The position numbers were made by a program, and so were the translations under genes. Under the pieces are notes generated by a model, which worked only from the letters and a program-made list of their open reading frames with translations, did not search any database and was not told the DNA's origin. From positions 14,981,959 to 15,045,958 of the forward strand of contig OZ025869.1 in NCBI GenBank assembly GCA_964019415.1: DNA of 64,000 nt, given 5' to 3'. This stretch comes from Ianthella basta (taxonomy: Eukaryota > Porifera > Demospongiae > Verongiida > Ianthellidae). Below, in pieces: positions 1-43,219 of this stretch; positions within the stretch are counted from its first letter, which is position 1; every line of letters starts with the position of its first letter.

Positions 1-441
1 CGGTCAGACAATTAAGCCCAATCCACTGTATGGCTCCTTGGCTACGTACGTACGGCTCAAACCAGGAGCGCGAATGCAGTACAAGGCCCTGCCATGGCTC
101 AGGGTATGCACATTCGGCCTTGGAGCATAGTCAGCTAACATATGGATACGCGATTGGAATGTCAGGAATGCAATTATTGAGGTGCTGGTATTGCGCAATC
201 CCAGGACCTTGTCCGACCCAGGGGGGGTCGGACAAGTCCTGGGATTGCGCAATACCAGCACCTCAATAATTGCATTCCTGACATTCCAATCACGTATCCA
301 TATGTTAGCTGACTGTGCTCCAAGGCCGAATGTGCATACCCGAGCCATGGCAGGGCCTTGTACTGCATTCGCGCCCCTGGTATGACCCGTACGTACGTAG
401 CCAAGGAGCCATACGGTGGATTGGGCTTAATTGTCTGACCG
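1..441. repeat. Long palindrome: two head-to-head copies of a DNA element
   Basis: The first ~215 bases are the near-perfect reverse complement of bases ~227-441; base 1 pairs with base 441. The centre (about 215-230) holds abutting termini, with ccgaccc on the left and gggggtcgg on the right. The same right arm occurs again at about 1007-1221. This is best read as two copies of one mobile element facing away from each other from a shared end. The window edge cuts the left copy, so the true palindrome may be longer. Arm differences are a few substitutions. An assembly fold-back cannot be excluded. Confidence 0.85.
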
Positions 442-977
442 CTTTCACGATTTAGTTTTGCAAGTTATTGCAGCGTCTCCTGAGGATTGCCAGCACGCTT
501 AAGCCATTTCTAGCATCCCTGCTATCGAATGTGACAAATCGTGTACAGAACCAAGACGATTGCAAGGACGTGGCTGCCGATTGCACTCCCATTGCAGAAG
601 CAGTCAACCTATCAGTCTTGCAGTCCTGAAGTGATCAATGAGGACTCGCTACCAGCTTCTAAGGAGTCACTTCCACAGGAGCACTTGCTCAGTACTCAAG
701 ATTAGGCTTCATCTGCCTCGTAGCCAGCAACAGCGAACACTCGTACACCGGTGTTGGAAAATGCTCGCAAAACCTACCTAGATGCTGGGGAAGGGCGGGG
801 AAGGGTCCATTTTCTGATAGCCCTTGTCCAACTGAGTGCTCAGAAGCTAAGAAACAAGCGATGCGACGTGTTTCTCGAAATATGTCAGCTCTTTGCTAGT
901 ATAGGTAAAATACACAGTAAAGAGCAGCCGCGTCGGCCATTTTGCGGACACACGTGACCTTGACCGACCCCCCCTGT
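220..977 (+). mobile_element. Non-autonomous DNA element, copy 1 (gggggtcgg termini)
   Basis: The unit starts with gggggtcggacaag and ends with gaccttgaccgacccccc, so its ends are short inverted repeats (gggggtcgg / ccgaccccc). It is about 757 bp and is repeated almost unchanged at 1002-1755. The longest open frame is short (751-957, starting at GTG) and resembles no known transposase, so the element looks non-autonomous. The family was not identified; the boundaries are accurate to a few bases. Confidence 0.6.
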
Positions 978-1001
978 GTCCGACCCCCCTTGAAGCAACA
1001 C

Positions 1002-1755
1002 AGGGGGTCGGACAAGTCCTGGGATTGCGCAATACCAGCACCTCAATAATTGCATTCCTGACATTCCAATCGCCTCTCCATATGTTAGCTGACTGTGCTC
1101 CAAGGCTGAATGTGCATACCTGAGTCATGGCAGGGCCTTGTACTGCATTCGCGCCCCTGGTATGACCCGTACGTACGTAGCCAAGGAGCTATACGGTGGA
1201 TTGGGCTTAATTGTCTGACCGCTTTCACGATTTAGTTTTGCAAGTTATCGCAGCGTTTCTTGAGGATTGCCAGCACGCTTAAGCCATTTCTAGCATCCCT
1301 GCTATCGAATGTGACAAATCGTGTACAGAACCAAGACGATTGCAAGGACGTGGCTGCCGATTGCACTCCCATTGCAGAAGCAGTCAACCCATCAGTCTTG
1401 CAGTCCTGAAGTGATCAATGAGAACTCGCTACCAGCTTCTAAGGAGTCACTTCCACAGGAGCACTTGCTCAGTACTCCAGATTAGGCTCCATCTGCCTCG
1501 TAGCCAGCATCAGCGAACTCTCGTACACCGGTGTTGGAAAATGCTCGCAAAACCTACCTAGATGCTGGGGAAGGGTGGGGAAGGGTTCATTTTCTGATAG
1601 CCCTTGTCCAACTGTGTGCTCAGAAGCAAAGAAACAAGCGATGCGACGTGTTTCTCGAAATATGTCTGCTCTTAGCTAGTATAGGCAAAATACACAGTAA
1701 AGAGCAGCCGCGTCGGCCATTTTGCGGACACACGTGACCTTGACCGACCCCCCTG
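1002..1755 (+). mobile_element. Non-autonomous DNA element, copy 2, direct repeat
   Basis: This is a direct copy of 220-977 with a few percent substitutions, including the same ends. About 25 bp (gtccgaccccccttgaagcaacaca) separate the copies. The motif caagcaacac after the second copy resembles the gaagcaacac just before it, as if one target had taken repeated insertions. No transposase is seen. Confidence 0.6.
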
Positions 1756-1988
1756 CAAGCAACACGGCAGGAGTCGTGGCAAGCGCCGTCTTCCGCACTA
1801 ACTCGCGCCGCCTTCTAGCCTACAAAGGAATGCAGCCAGCCAAAATTGATGCAATATGGTGCAAGAAGTATCCTCCTGGTCCCTCTGGTTTGTGCGTTAC
1901 AGCTGTGAGAGAAGAAGAAGAAGAAGACGAAACGTGGGAAATGTCGAGGGCGCTATCTACATGTAGGCGCACCTTCGCTGGGAAGTAA
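1756..1988 (+). CDS. Possible 3' end of an unidentified gene
   Basis: An open frame with normal amino-acid composition runs out of the repeat at about 1750 to a TAA at 1986-1988. It carries a run of acidic residues (five Glu then Asp) and ends in CRRTFAGK. Base composition is more GC-rich than its surroundings. No ATG belongs clearly to it and no family is recognised. It could be a terminal exon disrupted by the upstream insertions, or a chance frame. Confidence 0.2.
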
Positions 1989-2440
1989 GGTTAGTTATGC
2001 GCACTGTTCAGTCCCCGCTTCGTCATGGTTAGCTTCGTTTGCCGGTTTTCGGTCCTGTTCAGGAGTAGCGCGACTTTTCCTTTGTATTACAGCATACAAA
2101 CAACCACTGCCATCCCTACATAGACAGCACTACCGTGCTGTCTGATACATGCATTAACAAGTTTCTTCATTGCATTATTGTACATAGTGTAACTGCTGTT
2201 CCCGGTCCTGGCCTGCATCTGTCATCTTCTAACTGAATCCATGAACACAGTTATGCATGTGTATATGATGTCCAGGACACTGCGTGCTCTTTTTGGTTGG
2301 CACTTGCTGTTGTTATGCCTTATAGCGGGAAATATATATATTGACAGATACAAAGAAACTGCAATACAGAAAAAAATGGCAGCGGCAGATGAGCGCTGCG
2401 CTGGGTGATTGTCATAGACAGCCTGCCAGCAACGTAAGGA
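1989..2440. other. No gene seen
   Basis: AT-rich sequence between the possible exon and the LINE fragment. It contains a short ttatagcgggaaat motif near 2321, also seen inverted near 5648, which may be an end of a small inverted-repeat element. I see no coding region. Confidence 0.4.
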
Positions 2441-2451
2441 TTTGAGGAGCG

Positions 2452-4216
2452 ATGGGCGGGAGAAACAGAGATTGTAGCAATTTTGAAAGTATTAGTAGAT
2501 TCGGGTGTTGGAATGTCACAACAATGAATGGTAGAGAGCTTGAGCTGGTCCAAGAAATGAAGAAGTATTGTCTGGAGGTGTTAAGTGTCAGTGAAACGAA
2601 GGTGAGGGGAAATGGAGTATTGTAAAAATAATTGAAGATACCATGTGTGTGTATTCAGGAGTGCAGGGAGGAAGAGCAAAGGTGGGTGTAGCGATCTTGT
2701 TGTCAGAAAGTTTTGGTAGGTATTTGAAAGAATGGAGGTGCGTAGATGAACGAATCGTGTGGATTAGGCTAAAGGTAGAGGACATTTGGGTGTCTGTGGT
2801 GCAGGTATACGCTCCCAATGAGGACAGTTGTGTGTCCAACAAGGATGAGTTCTTCTCGAGGCTCCAGGAGACGGTTGGGAGGGTGAAACGTAGCGATTTG
2901 TTAATTGTAATGGGAGATATGAATGTGAGAGTGGGAAATGATACAGGTACATGGGGTGAATGAAGTCCTTGAAAACGATGGCGAAGAAGTGTGCAATGAG
3001 AATGGGAGGAAAATTTTACAATTCAGCAGTGAGCGCAACCTTTTGATTTCCAATACACTGTTTCCTCACAAGAGAATCCATAAGTACACATGGGAATGTC
3101 GTGGTAAAGGGCTCAGATCTCTCATTGATTATTTTTTGGTGGGTAACGAGGCTAGGAAACAGGTAGTCGATACCAAGGTGGTGCGGGGTGCAGAGATACG
3201 AAGCGATCATTACTTGGTACTTCTGAAGATTAAACTAAAAGCCAAGAGAAGGACAGGTGGTGAAGGGCATGCACAGACAAGAGGAAAAATCAGAATAAAC
3301 AGATTAAAGGGTAATGATGTGAGAAGGGAATTCCAAGTAGTGATTGGGGAAATGTATGAGGGAGCTAGAGTTAGAGGACACCTGTGGGGCAGTGATGTAG
3401 AGTTGGCATGGAAGGAGATGAAGGATTGCTTAGTGAAGACAGCCACTTGAGTGTGTGGAGTTACGAAGAGGAGAAAGGGAGCAGTGAAGAGAACGAAGTG
3501 GTGGAATGAGGAAGTGAGATGTGCAGTGAGAAGGAAAAAAGTCATGTACAAGAGGTTACTGGATACTGGCACGGTAGAAGCAAAGCAAAATTATGTACAA
3601 TAAAGCAAAGTTAGTGGCAAAGAATGCTGTTAGAAGGGCTAAGAATGAGGAGTGGGTAAAGTTGGGGAGAGAATTTGAGAAGGATGCTAGTAGTAATCAG
3701 AAAGATTCTGGGCTAAGGTGAATGGAAGCAGAAGGACAAAGGAGGGGGTGACGCACGTTTATGACAAGAATGGTAAAGTACTGTCACAGGGAGAAGAAGT
3801 TGTGAAAAGGTGGAAAGAGCATTTTGAAGGGCTGTACCAAGAAATGGATGGGCCTGGTTTGCACATGCCAAATGGAGCGACAACAGTACTAGAAGGTGAT
3901 CTGGAGATAATGAAAGAGGAAGTAAGAAGTGTACTAAGGAGGTTGAAGATGAGAAAGGCACCTGGCATATGTGGGTTAGTGCCAGAAATGCTGAAAGCAG
4001 GTGGTGAAGTGATGGTAGTGTGGATGGTGAAGATGTTCAATCTGGTGTGGAGAGAAGGGGTGGTCCCAGGAGATTTGGATAAAGGCAGTAATTATACCTA
4101 TTTTCAAGAAAGGCAGCAGACTAGATTGTGCAAACTACAGGGGAATAAGTCTATTGAGCGCTGTTGGCAAGGTGTTTGGGCGGATACTGGATGAGAGGGT
4201 GAAGGCAATAACAGGT
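2452..4216 (+). mobile_element. Decayed non-LTR retrotransposon (LINE): endonuclease and 5' part of reverse transcriptase
   Basis: The first part encodes an apurinic-type endonuclease: a start like CWNVTTMNGRELELVQE, then SETKVRGNG, VYAPNE, GDMNVRVG and the catalytic SDH (SDHYLV, about 3205). A linker with WWNEEV follows. From about 3920 the reverse transcriptase begins with RKAPG..GLVPEMLK and continues in another frame with IPIFKKGS...NYRGISLLS to about 4216, where it stops before the catalytic YxDD region. There are in-frame stops near 2624 and 3450 and frameshifts near 2630, 2960 and 4085, so it is dead. The architecture matches APE-endonuclease LINEs (CR1/RTE-like); the clade is uncertain. 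Confidence 0.85.
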
Positions 4217-4676
4217 TAAACAAACTTTAACTGTAACCAAAATTTGAATTCAGTATGGCACTATAACTACCACTAAAATATCGAGTCATTACAGCTCTGT
4301 TGCTAACTATAACTATTACTATAAAGGAATGTACATATAACTAGGGCATACATTAAAATGCAACCAGCCTTGCTTGAATGTATATAGCTAGCTATTTCAG
4401 TAAAGTACAGTGCATGAGCGTAACTTGACCAGGACAAGTACATTTTGGGCAATAATAGAACTGTAATCTGCTTTCACTGGCTGTCAGAAAGAAGGGATAT
4501 AGCAAGCCAGACGAAGCACTGAATGACAACAGACCCATCAACACCTACATATTTCGACCTGCACAGGGAAGCCCGTCTGTGCTGTGCTAACACAGTGCGC
4601 GTTATCGCTTCACCCGAGTGAATAGTGTAAGTGTTCCCGGCCACGCGGGGCAAATGATGTCAGCCAATAGGGTGGA
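4217..4676. other. No gene seen
   Basis: AT-rich unique sequence after the LINE fragment. I see no coding region, clear repeat or RNA gene. Confidence 0.4.
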
Positions 4677-4876
4677 ATGGCCAACAGGCGTGTAGCCCTC
4701 GCTGAAGCAGTGGGCGACGTTAACAACAATCTGAACGCAGCGTGCATCGATGACTGTGGAGTGTTGAACAGTTTCGTGGCCGATGGTGGCCAAGTAGAGC
4801 GTTTTGTTGTCGTGAGCGCCTGCAGAGAACACCGGGTTATTGCACAATCTAGGTGTCTCGGGGACTGGGACGGATA
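4677..4876 (+). CDS. Unidentified short open frame
   Basis: An ATG in fair context (ggaATGGCC) opens a frame with ordinary amino-acid composition, MANRRVALAEAVGD onward, for about 65 codons, before it enters the inverted-repeat element. The opposite strand is also open here, so coding status is unclear. No family recognised. Confidence 0.15.
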
Positions 4877-4897
4877 TACATATATACATACATACAT

Positions 4898-5514
4898 ACT
4901 GTATGGCCGGAAATTTTGGCAAGAATTTATTTTGGCGGATTGCTTAAATTTCTGTATTTGGCGGAATTTACTTCGGTGGTTTAATGATATTCATAGCAAA
5001 ATGGCTAATCTGGAGGAACAGAGCTAGATTGCTGAAGAGTCTCTGATGAGTACACGCGCTGTTGTTTGACCATAATCGAATTATTTTTGTTCCAATCCTT
5101 AGCTTTTCGCGGGAATGCTGCAACGTACAAAGTCTTTTAACTTTAAGCCTCCTTTTGGCTGATCTGCTGACGCTCACCCCAAGCCTGTGACTCGCACACA
5201 ATTGTACCGCACCAACGCAGAAACAGAGAACAGGATGCCGAAATCTTCTGCAGTAAGTTACCGACAATGATATCAACGTCAGCCTTCACAGCGACCACAT
5301 ATACGACGCCGTTCAGATTGCCTTCGGCTTCCTCGCGCTCTTCTTCCACCTCCGGTGTGCAAAACTCTTTGAATGCGGGGTGTCCTCGTGCTGCTGTCAG
5401 TTGTGAAGTTAATGCTGCCCAGGCTTATTAAGCGGAAAACTATATGATTGCACAAATTTTGGTGGATTGCTCTCAAAACCACCAATCCGCCAAAATTTCT
5501 GGCCATACGGTATA
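4898..5514. mobile_element. Inverted-repeat element (MITE-like), about 0.6 kb
   Basis: The left end (actgtatggccggaaatttt, 4898 on) is repeated inverted at the right end (about 5489-5514). The similarity continues inward as repeated ttggcggattg blocks for roughly 80 bp on each side. The inside contains a coding-like stretch on the minus strand (about 5268-5425). This structure fits a non-autonomous DNA transposon that may have captured host sequence. Confidence 0.6.
5268..5425 (-). pseudogene. Coding-like fragment inside the inverted-repeat element
   Basis: On the minus strand an open stretch reads KEFCTPEVEEEREEAEGN and then a hydrophobic beta-like segment ending VKADVDIIVG, directly followed by a donor-like gtaact. 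The composition looks like real protein, but there is no start codon, and upstream stops limit it. It may be an exon captured by the element. The family is not recognised. Confidence 0.2.
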
Positions 5515-6049
5515 TACAAACGGGGGACGACAACGCATCACAATTACTTGCCTCGCCTTTCGGCTCGGCAATTATAATGATTAGTGGAGAAAATTTCGTG
5601 AATTTGGTCAAATCGTCAAAATCGCGAACATTAAACCTCGTGAAATTTTCCCGCTATATGGTAGCCCAGGTTAATTGGCCAGGGACAGGTAAGCGTGCCA
5701 CACAGCACTTGATGGAGAAGGCACGTAATACAGGGGTGCATGACGAGGGGATCGCCCGGTTAGATTCCGTCGAACCAATGGGATGGTCTGATAGTCCAAA
5801 ATGGCCAAGATTTGAACGGGTAACAACGCGCCTCGTTAGAGCGTTGCGCCGCAACCGCTACCGAGGCTTGTTGCTCATGACAGGAGGGACGTCAGTGTCA
5901 CGGTGTGCAGAGACTCGAAGTTTGTCCCGCCTTATCCCCCCCCTCCTAGTTCAGTTGATGGACAAGAGGTTACAGGTTTCTCCAGTAAGATATATACTGT
6001 GATCCTGTGTTGGGGCTCAGCAGGTACCTCCCGTTGCTCACCCAAGAAT

Positions 6050-6190
6050 GAACGCATGCACGTGACAGGGTGGGCGGAGCCTCCAGGACCCACATGACGG
6101 GTGGGCGGAGTCTCCTGGCCCACATGACGGTTGGCCAGGGCCACCCTGTTCACGTGACTGGGGGGCGGAGTTACTATGGCTCACGAGACA
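6050..6190. repeat. Minisatellite, GC-rich
   Basis: Three to four imperfect copies of a unit of about 35-40 bp containing cacatgacgggtgggcggag occur in a row. It lies in GC-rich sequence between the upstream elements and the TGCATG array. No coding potential seen. Confidence 0.6.
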
Positions 6191-6539
6191 GCCAGCCTGC
6201 TGGGTCCCACATTGACGCCATCCCTAAAGGGGGTGGTTAGGGGGGTGAGGTCACCATGGTTATCGTGATCGCATTCCGCCAAGGGTCAATTAATCTTGAT
6301 TCACTTCCACATCAAGCACGAGAGCTCACCTTATGCCCATCCATTCATCTGCACTGCATGTCTCTTTTGAGAGAGACTGCCACAGTTTAAAGCACAGCTC
6401 TTTCCTTTGTAGACACTTCAGTCCACTGCAAAGTTTGACTTGTGTAGGCTGCATGCACACAAACTATAAATACCATAATACTCTGATTTTGCCATGCAGC
6501 AGGAATATTATTTTAGTGGGGGGAATTAACCCTACTCAA

Positions 6540-6995
6540 AATGATGCACCTGTTACCTGCATGTTACATGTGTATAACAGACAATTTCAGGTGCAACTTT
6601 CTTGCATGGAATTGGCCTGTATGACTATACATGCCCTAGTCTGCAATAGGTAGAAGCATGGAATTCCCATGCATGAAACCTGTAACATGCATGCAACATG
6701 AAGGGATGTCTGTGACATGCAGGTTCCATGCATGTCACAGACCCATGCATGGTTTTCTAGGCATGGAGATGCATGCCAATTCCATGCACAATATATGCAT
6801 GTTCCATGCATGTTTCATGCATGTTTCATGCATGTATTCATGCATATTCCATGTATGGTCGCTGCATGCACATTCCATGCAAAGCCTATGCATGAAGCAT
6901 GCATTTCCATGTGTCGTTCATGCACATTCCATGCATGAAACATGCATAGCCATCATGCATATTCCATGCATGTTGTATGCATGGTACCTCATTTT
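6540..6995. repeat. TGCATG/ATGCAT-rich array
   Basis: About 450 bp are packed with atgcatg words, often as ttccatgcatgt or catgcatg, in both orientations because the core is palindromic. The copies are unevenly spaced and degenerate. A (CA)n tract follows directly. Open frames here on both strands rich in Met, His and Cys are products of the repeat, not genes. Confidence 0.75.
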
Positions 6996-7002
6996 TGCAT
7001 GC

Positions 7003-7003
<1 letters not shown>

Positions 7004-7043
<40 letters not shown>

Positions 7044-7082
7044 ACGCACACGCACACACACACACGCACACACACACACACA
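7004..7082. repeat. (CA)n microsatellite with CG interruptions
   Basis: Interrupted cacaca/cgcaca tract that follows the TGCATG array. Confidence 0.9.
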
Positions 7083-7139
7083 TGCAGCACACATACACAC
7101 GTACACACACATGCAATCCCTAACAGTGTAGTTTAGGCA

Positions 7140-8215
7140 CAGTAAATATCTATATATCCAAAGGCACATACAGCATGCGTGCAAGGAATGATAGGCACGG
7201 AGACTGGGAGTTCTGTAAATGTAGCAGTAACTAGGCTCTGCACGGGACTTTTAGAGCAATGTTTACGTAGGTAGTTAACTGTGCAGGTTGTTAAATTTGG
7301 TAGCTATTAGAAATCATCTAAATATAAATTTGGCTGATTTTCTAATAGCTACCAATGTTACAACCCCACCAATGTTTTCCACTATCCAGTATATTCCATT
7401 ACTCTGTTATGGGTACAAATGCACCAGAGGTACGCTTCAGTGGCTGTACAGCCTCACTGGCTGTCAAACGTCTCATACGTAGCTCCACTGAATTGGCCTA
7501 TTCTGAACCATTGCCTTGAGCAGGATGAGCTCAGTGTCCATGATCTTGACAATGGCAAAGGACTGGTGAAAAAATGGTGAGCTGCTGTACGTTATTTGAA
7601 CAATGAATCTTTGGCTTCAGCTGTCACTGGGCCTTGGTTCCTACTGGCAACTCCTCTTGCCACTTCCCAGCACTACATCAACAACCCATTTGAGCGTATC
7701 ATATTCAATTAAGGGTTGGAGACCATGGAGCTGGTGCTGGTGTCTCTAGCTGTGGTAGAGCCCTGGCAGCTACAGATAGATGCCCTATAATCCTGCATGG
7801 TGGTTAATTCCACTGTACTTTCTGGTCCTTTTCCATTTCAAATATCTACAAACTGTCTGGACTGCACGCATCTATTCGATTAGAATTTATTACAAGGAAC
7901 CAGCATCAAGTTAAGAAGTTTGCAAAAGTTTTATTTGTCATCCTTCCCCAGCTGCTTTTTGCAATTCATTTCACATTAAGCCATATTACGTACACTCCAT
8001 TGTGCCACAACAATATCTGACACTGGTGTACAACTGTGAGTGTTTGACTGCAGTCTCCTGCTGGAGACTACCAAGCCAGCTAGTGTTTGAATTCAGTGCT
8101 GCTTGGTTCAAGCACCTCAATCACTAGGATGGGGTACATCGTGTGTCATTTAGGGTACTCCCAGCAGTGACCACACACACTCACATACTGTCTGCATCCT
8201 TCACTTCCATTTCAG
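7140..8215. other. Upstream region of receptor gene A; its first exon not found
   Basis: This should hold the promoter and signal-peptide exon of gene A, because the first recognised exon (8216) starts inside a codon. I could not find a convincing one. Around 7490-7900 there is a stretch that reads like protein in one frame but has several in-frame stops, possibly a decayed transposon gene. A short hydrophobic frame at 7725 (MELVLVSLAVVEP) has no donor in the needed phase. Confidence 0.35.
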
Positions 8216-25415
<17,200 letters not shown>

Positions 25416-25904
25416 AAACCTCACACCTTCATCTCTAGTAATCACTATGGGCACAATACGTCCCATTATGCTATTATTGTAAGACCAGCTGACTGTATTC
25501 CTTACAGCCTATACCTTAAGTTTATTGTACCTCACTATAGTCCTTTCTGCTTAGCCACAACTGTAACAGTGACAACATATGGAGGTTAACTTTATTTCAT
25601 TGTTATCTTTCAAGTGCATTATGCATTGCTGTCAATTAACTCATCATCGAATAATTCATTAATCTGGTACATTGAGGCTCATAGCTACATAATACATCAA
25701 TATCAGCAGATCTTGCATGTATTTTGCAGCTAACAGGACCTTAATTCGCACAGGCTGAAATATCTAAATGTCCAACTGCACTGCTTTTAAATTACACATA
25801 CAGTAGTTATAAGCTAAGCTGTGTGAATTGCTAATTATTAGAAATTCCTTTAATGTCCAAAAAATTTGTCAGCAATTTAATGTGCATGTGCTAATTCCTT
25901 CATA

Positions 25905-26000
25905 TTAATTGAGGAAATGAGTGAACCAGTCACTGATCATGAGGTCCTCAAACCCTCCAAGACCAATCAGGAAGGAGCCATTTTGAACACTCTTCTCTAA
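25905..26000 (+). pseudogene. Second copy of the gene A terminal exon
   Basis: The text from MSEPVT to the stop is repeated here with DH inserted (EPVTDHEVLKPSKTNQEGA, then ILNTLL and TAA). The copy lacks the first codons and has no strong acceptor (only attaattgag in front), so it may be a relic or an alternative last exon. Gene B has no such copy. Confidence 0.5.
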
Positions 26001-26915
26001 AAGCCACACATTCACACAAACACACCTTGAACCCTCACTTCATGCAGATAATACACTCAGTGTATATATACTGTATACTATATACACTCAGTGTGATTAA
26101 GCAGTTGTAGTATTCTTCAATACACATTATACAATAGTAATACCCTACACTAGCACAGTCATAATATAACGAATAGGTAATTTGGTGTAAACATAACATA
26201 TTTTGTACTATGTTTATAGGCCACACAAAGTGTGATGTGTTTATTCTGCAACAAGCCCAAAGATTCATGCACACTAGATCCCCACAATGTCACAGATACA
26301 GGTCAATCAATTAACTGTCCAGTCCAAGTCCAAGTGCAGTGATATCTAATGCTTGCAAATCAGAAAAAATGAAGACATTACAGAATAAATGATAGTATAA
26401 TCATACTAGTTGATGACCAATGAATTGATAAAACCCTAATAAAACTGTCAGTCCATATTCATAGTGCATGACAAGATCTTTGCAGGAATGTCATGTGTGT
26501 GTATCATAAATAATATACTGATTTCTTAGGAAACAGTTATCCCCTGTAGATGCATGTCCTTTATATATACAGGTTGCCAAATGGAGCTGCAACTGCTTTT
26601 GTGAAGTACATTGAGATGCAAACAGTGCCACAGTTCTCACACATTCAATCACTCTTCATGTAGAGAGTGCGCTGCAGTCAGTGCTATTCAGGACATCTTA
26701 TCTATAAAATACATGCAGGAATGCATTCTGCAAAATCTTTGCAATAACGTCTCCATAAAGTCACAGGTATACACAACATTTGTGAGTCTCAAAATGTGCA
26801 ACAAAACAGCTAGCAATGAAACTGGGGAGACTAAAGTATTAATAACAAAATTGTTAAATTTCCTGTGACAACTCCATTGAAAGGGGTCGGATTGGATGCA
26901 CCACAATACAATGCA

Positions 26916-27051
<136 letters not shown>

Positions 27052-27533
27052 ACACACATTCTAGTGCATGCCCAAGTACACAACTGCATAGACATACCAG
27101 TGGCAATCACAAATGTGTTTTAAACATACACTACCATGTGCAGTCACATCTTGTCCTGAACAGGATTACCTACTTTGTGCTTCAGAGGAGACAGAGTATA
27201 TTAGAGGATGTTGTTTATGCTGTGTGATTTAGGAAAATTATATACCTTCAATTGGCTGTAGCCTGTAGGCCATCCAGTACACAACTATCTCCATGCACTC
27301 ATGCACTCCATACCCACACACCTATCCTACTCCACACACACATACATCTATCACCACATGCACCCCACTCATCAGGTACCATGTATACCACCCACACAAC
27401 TACTGCCATGCACTCTACCCACACCTATATATACTACACCATTTACACACTCTTAACATCACTCCACTCATACACATGTAACACTACTTGATTGGGTCAC
27501 TCGCATGCACCAATCCTAACTGTTATGACAAAT

Positions 27534-27564
<31 letters not shown>

Positions 27565-28848
27565 ACACCTTTCGGATGCCATTCCACCCACACCAATCAC
27601 AGCCTGATGCATATACTGTAACACTCTTGTCCAACTCAGTGGCACTCAGTGTTCATCTTTATGGCCTGCACACTGGCCATCTCAGGCTGTATGGTGTTAG
27701 CTATGTGTTGGCGAAATGTAGGCGTCTTGGAGTCTGATGGTGACATGTGATCATAGGTGCACAGAATATCTTGCAGACACCATGTACCCGACACACACCA
27801 CAACTCACACACATTCAATCATGTACACACAAAGGCAGTTTGTTGTGACAATCTGGAATAGGTGAGGCTATCATTTTGTAGGGCTTTTAATTGCCATGAA
27901 GAGGTTTACTGACTTCATGCTTCAGAGGAGGGCAGACTACATTGGAGGATGGTCATTACTCATGAAAATTAATGGACCTCAACTCTGTTAGGACATTGAG
28001 CAAGCTGTGATTACAGTTGTGCTCTGGCCATGCTAGATGTGCTTTGACAGTGGGAGTTAAGAATTAAACCAAACACATTTCATTGTACATACCTGACATT
28101 ATGTGAATGCAATGTATATGTTTCATGTACATGTGTGTGTATTGATCATGATGTACAGCCTCCCCATCCACTAATTGTATTCATTGGTCCCATCCTTGCA
28201 GGCCCTGCCATGTACCTGGTGTTGTCTGTGTCCACCCAGACCAGACCCAACCCAGTGCAGCTGGTGTAAAGTGTGCTGCAGTGAACTGACACACACAGTG
28301 AGCTCACAGTGGACATGACATAGCTGAGAAGTGGGAGGTGCACTGCATGGAGACAGACTGACCAGGTACATGTACATGTATTAGATGCACACACTGGACC
28401 AGTTGTACAGTGACATGACTAGTGGTGTACACAGACACAGCTGTGGTGGTTTACTAGCACAGTCTGAGTGTCAGACCATGTATCTGTCACTGACTGCATG
28501 TACATTTTCAGTTGTCATGGAAATACCATAGCAACCATTTATGCCCACTACTTGGTAGCTGCTCTCAATCACTTCTGAAGTGCGTCAGCAAAAACAAATT
28601 GCCATCTCATGTTAATGAACTCTGATGACCTATTTAATCACCTCCGCAAGGCAGAAAGACTCTGTAATACCAACTATCTTGTCAGAATATTGACTTGCTC
28701 TTGTCACCTATTGCACATCTCTTGGACTCTGTATTGCCAGCTCTCTTGTCAGAACACTAACTTCCTCTTGTTTCCAGAATCTCAACTTACGGACACTCCT
28801 GACGTGTAGTGTGTTTGAGCCAGGTAGTCTGCAGTGTCCTGCTCAGTG

Positions 28849-43219
<14,371 letters not shown>

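Noticed and set aside
5448-6002. 184-codon open frame on the plus strand
   Set aside because: It runs through the inverted-repeat element end, another AT-rich repeat and unrelated sequence; composition changes along it and no domain is seen.
7725-7790. Signal-peptide exon for gene A (MELVLVSLAVVEP)
   Set aside because: No donor in phase 1 follows, and the frame stops soon after; the surrounding text has several in-frame stops.
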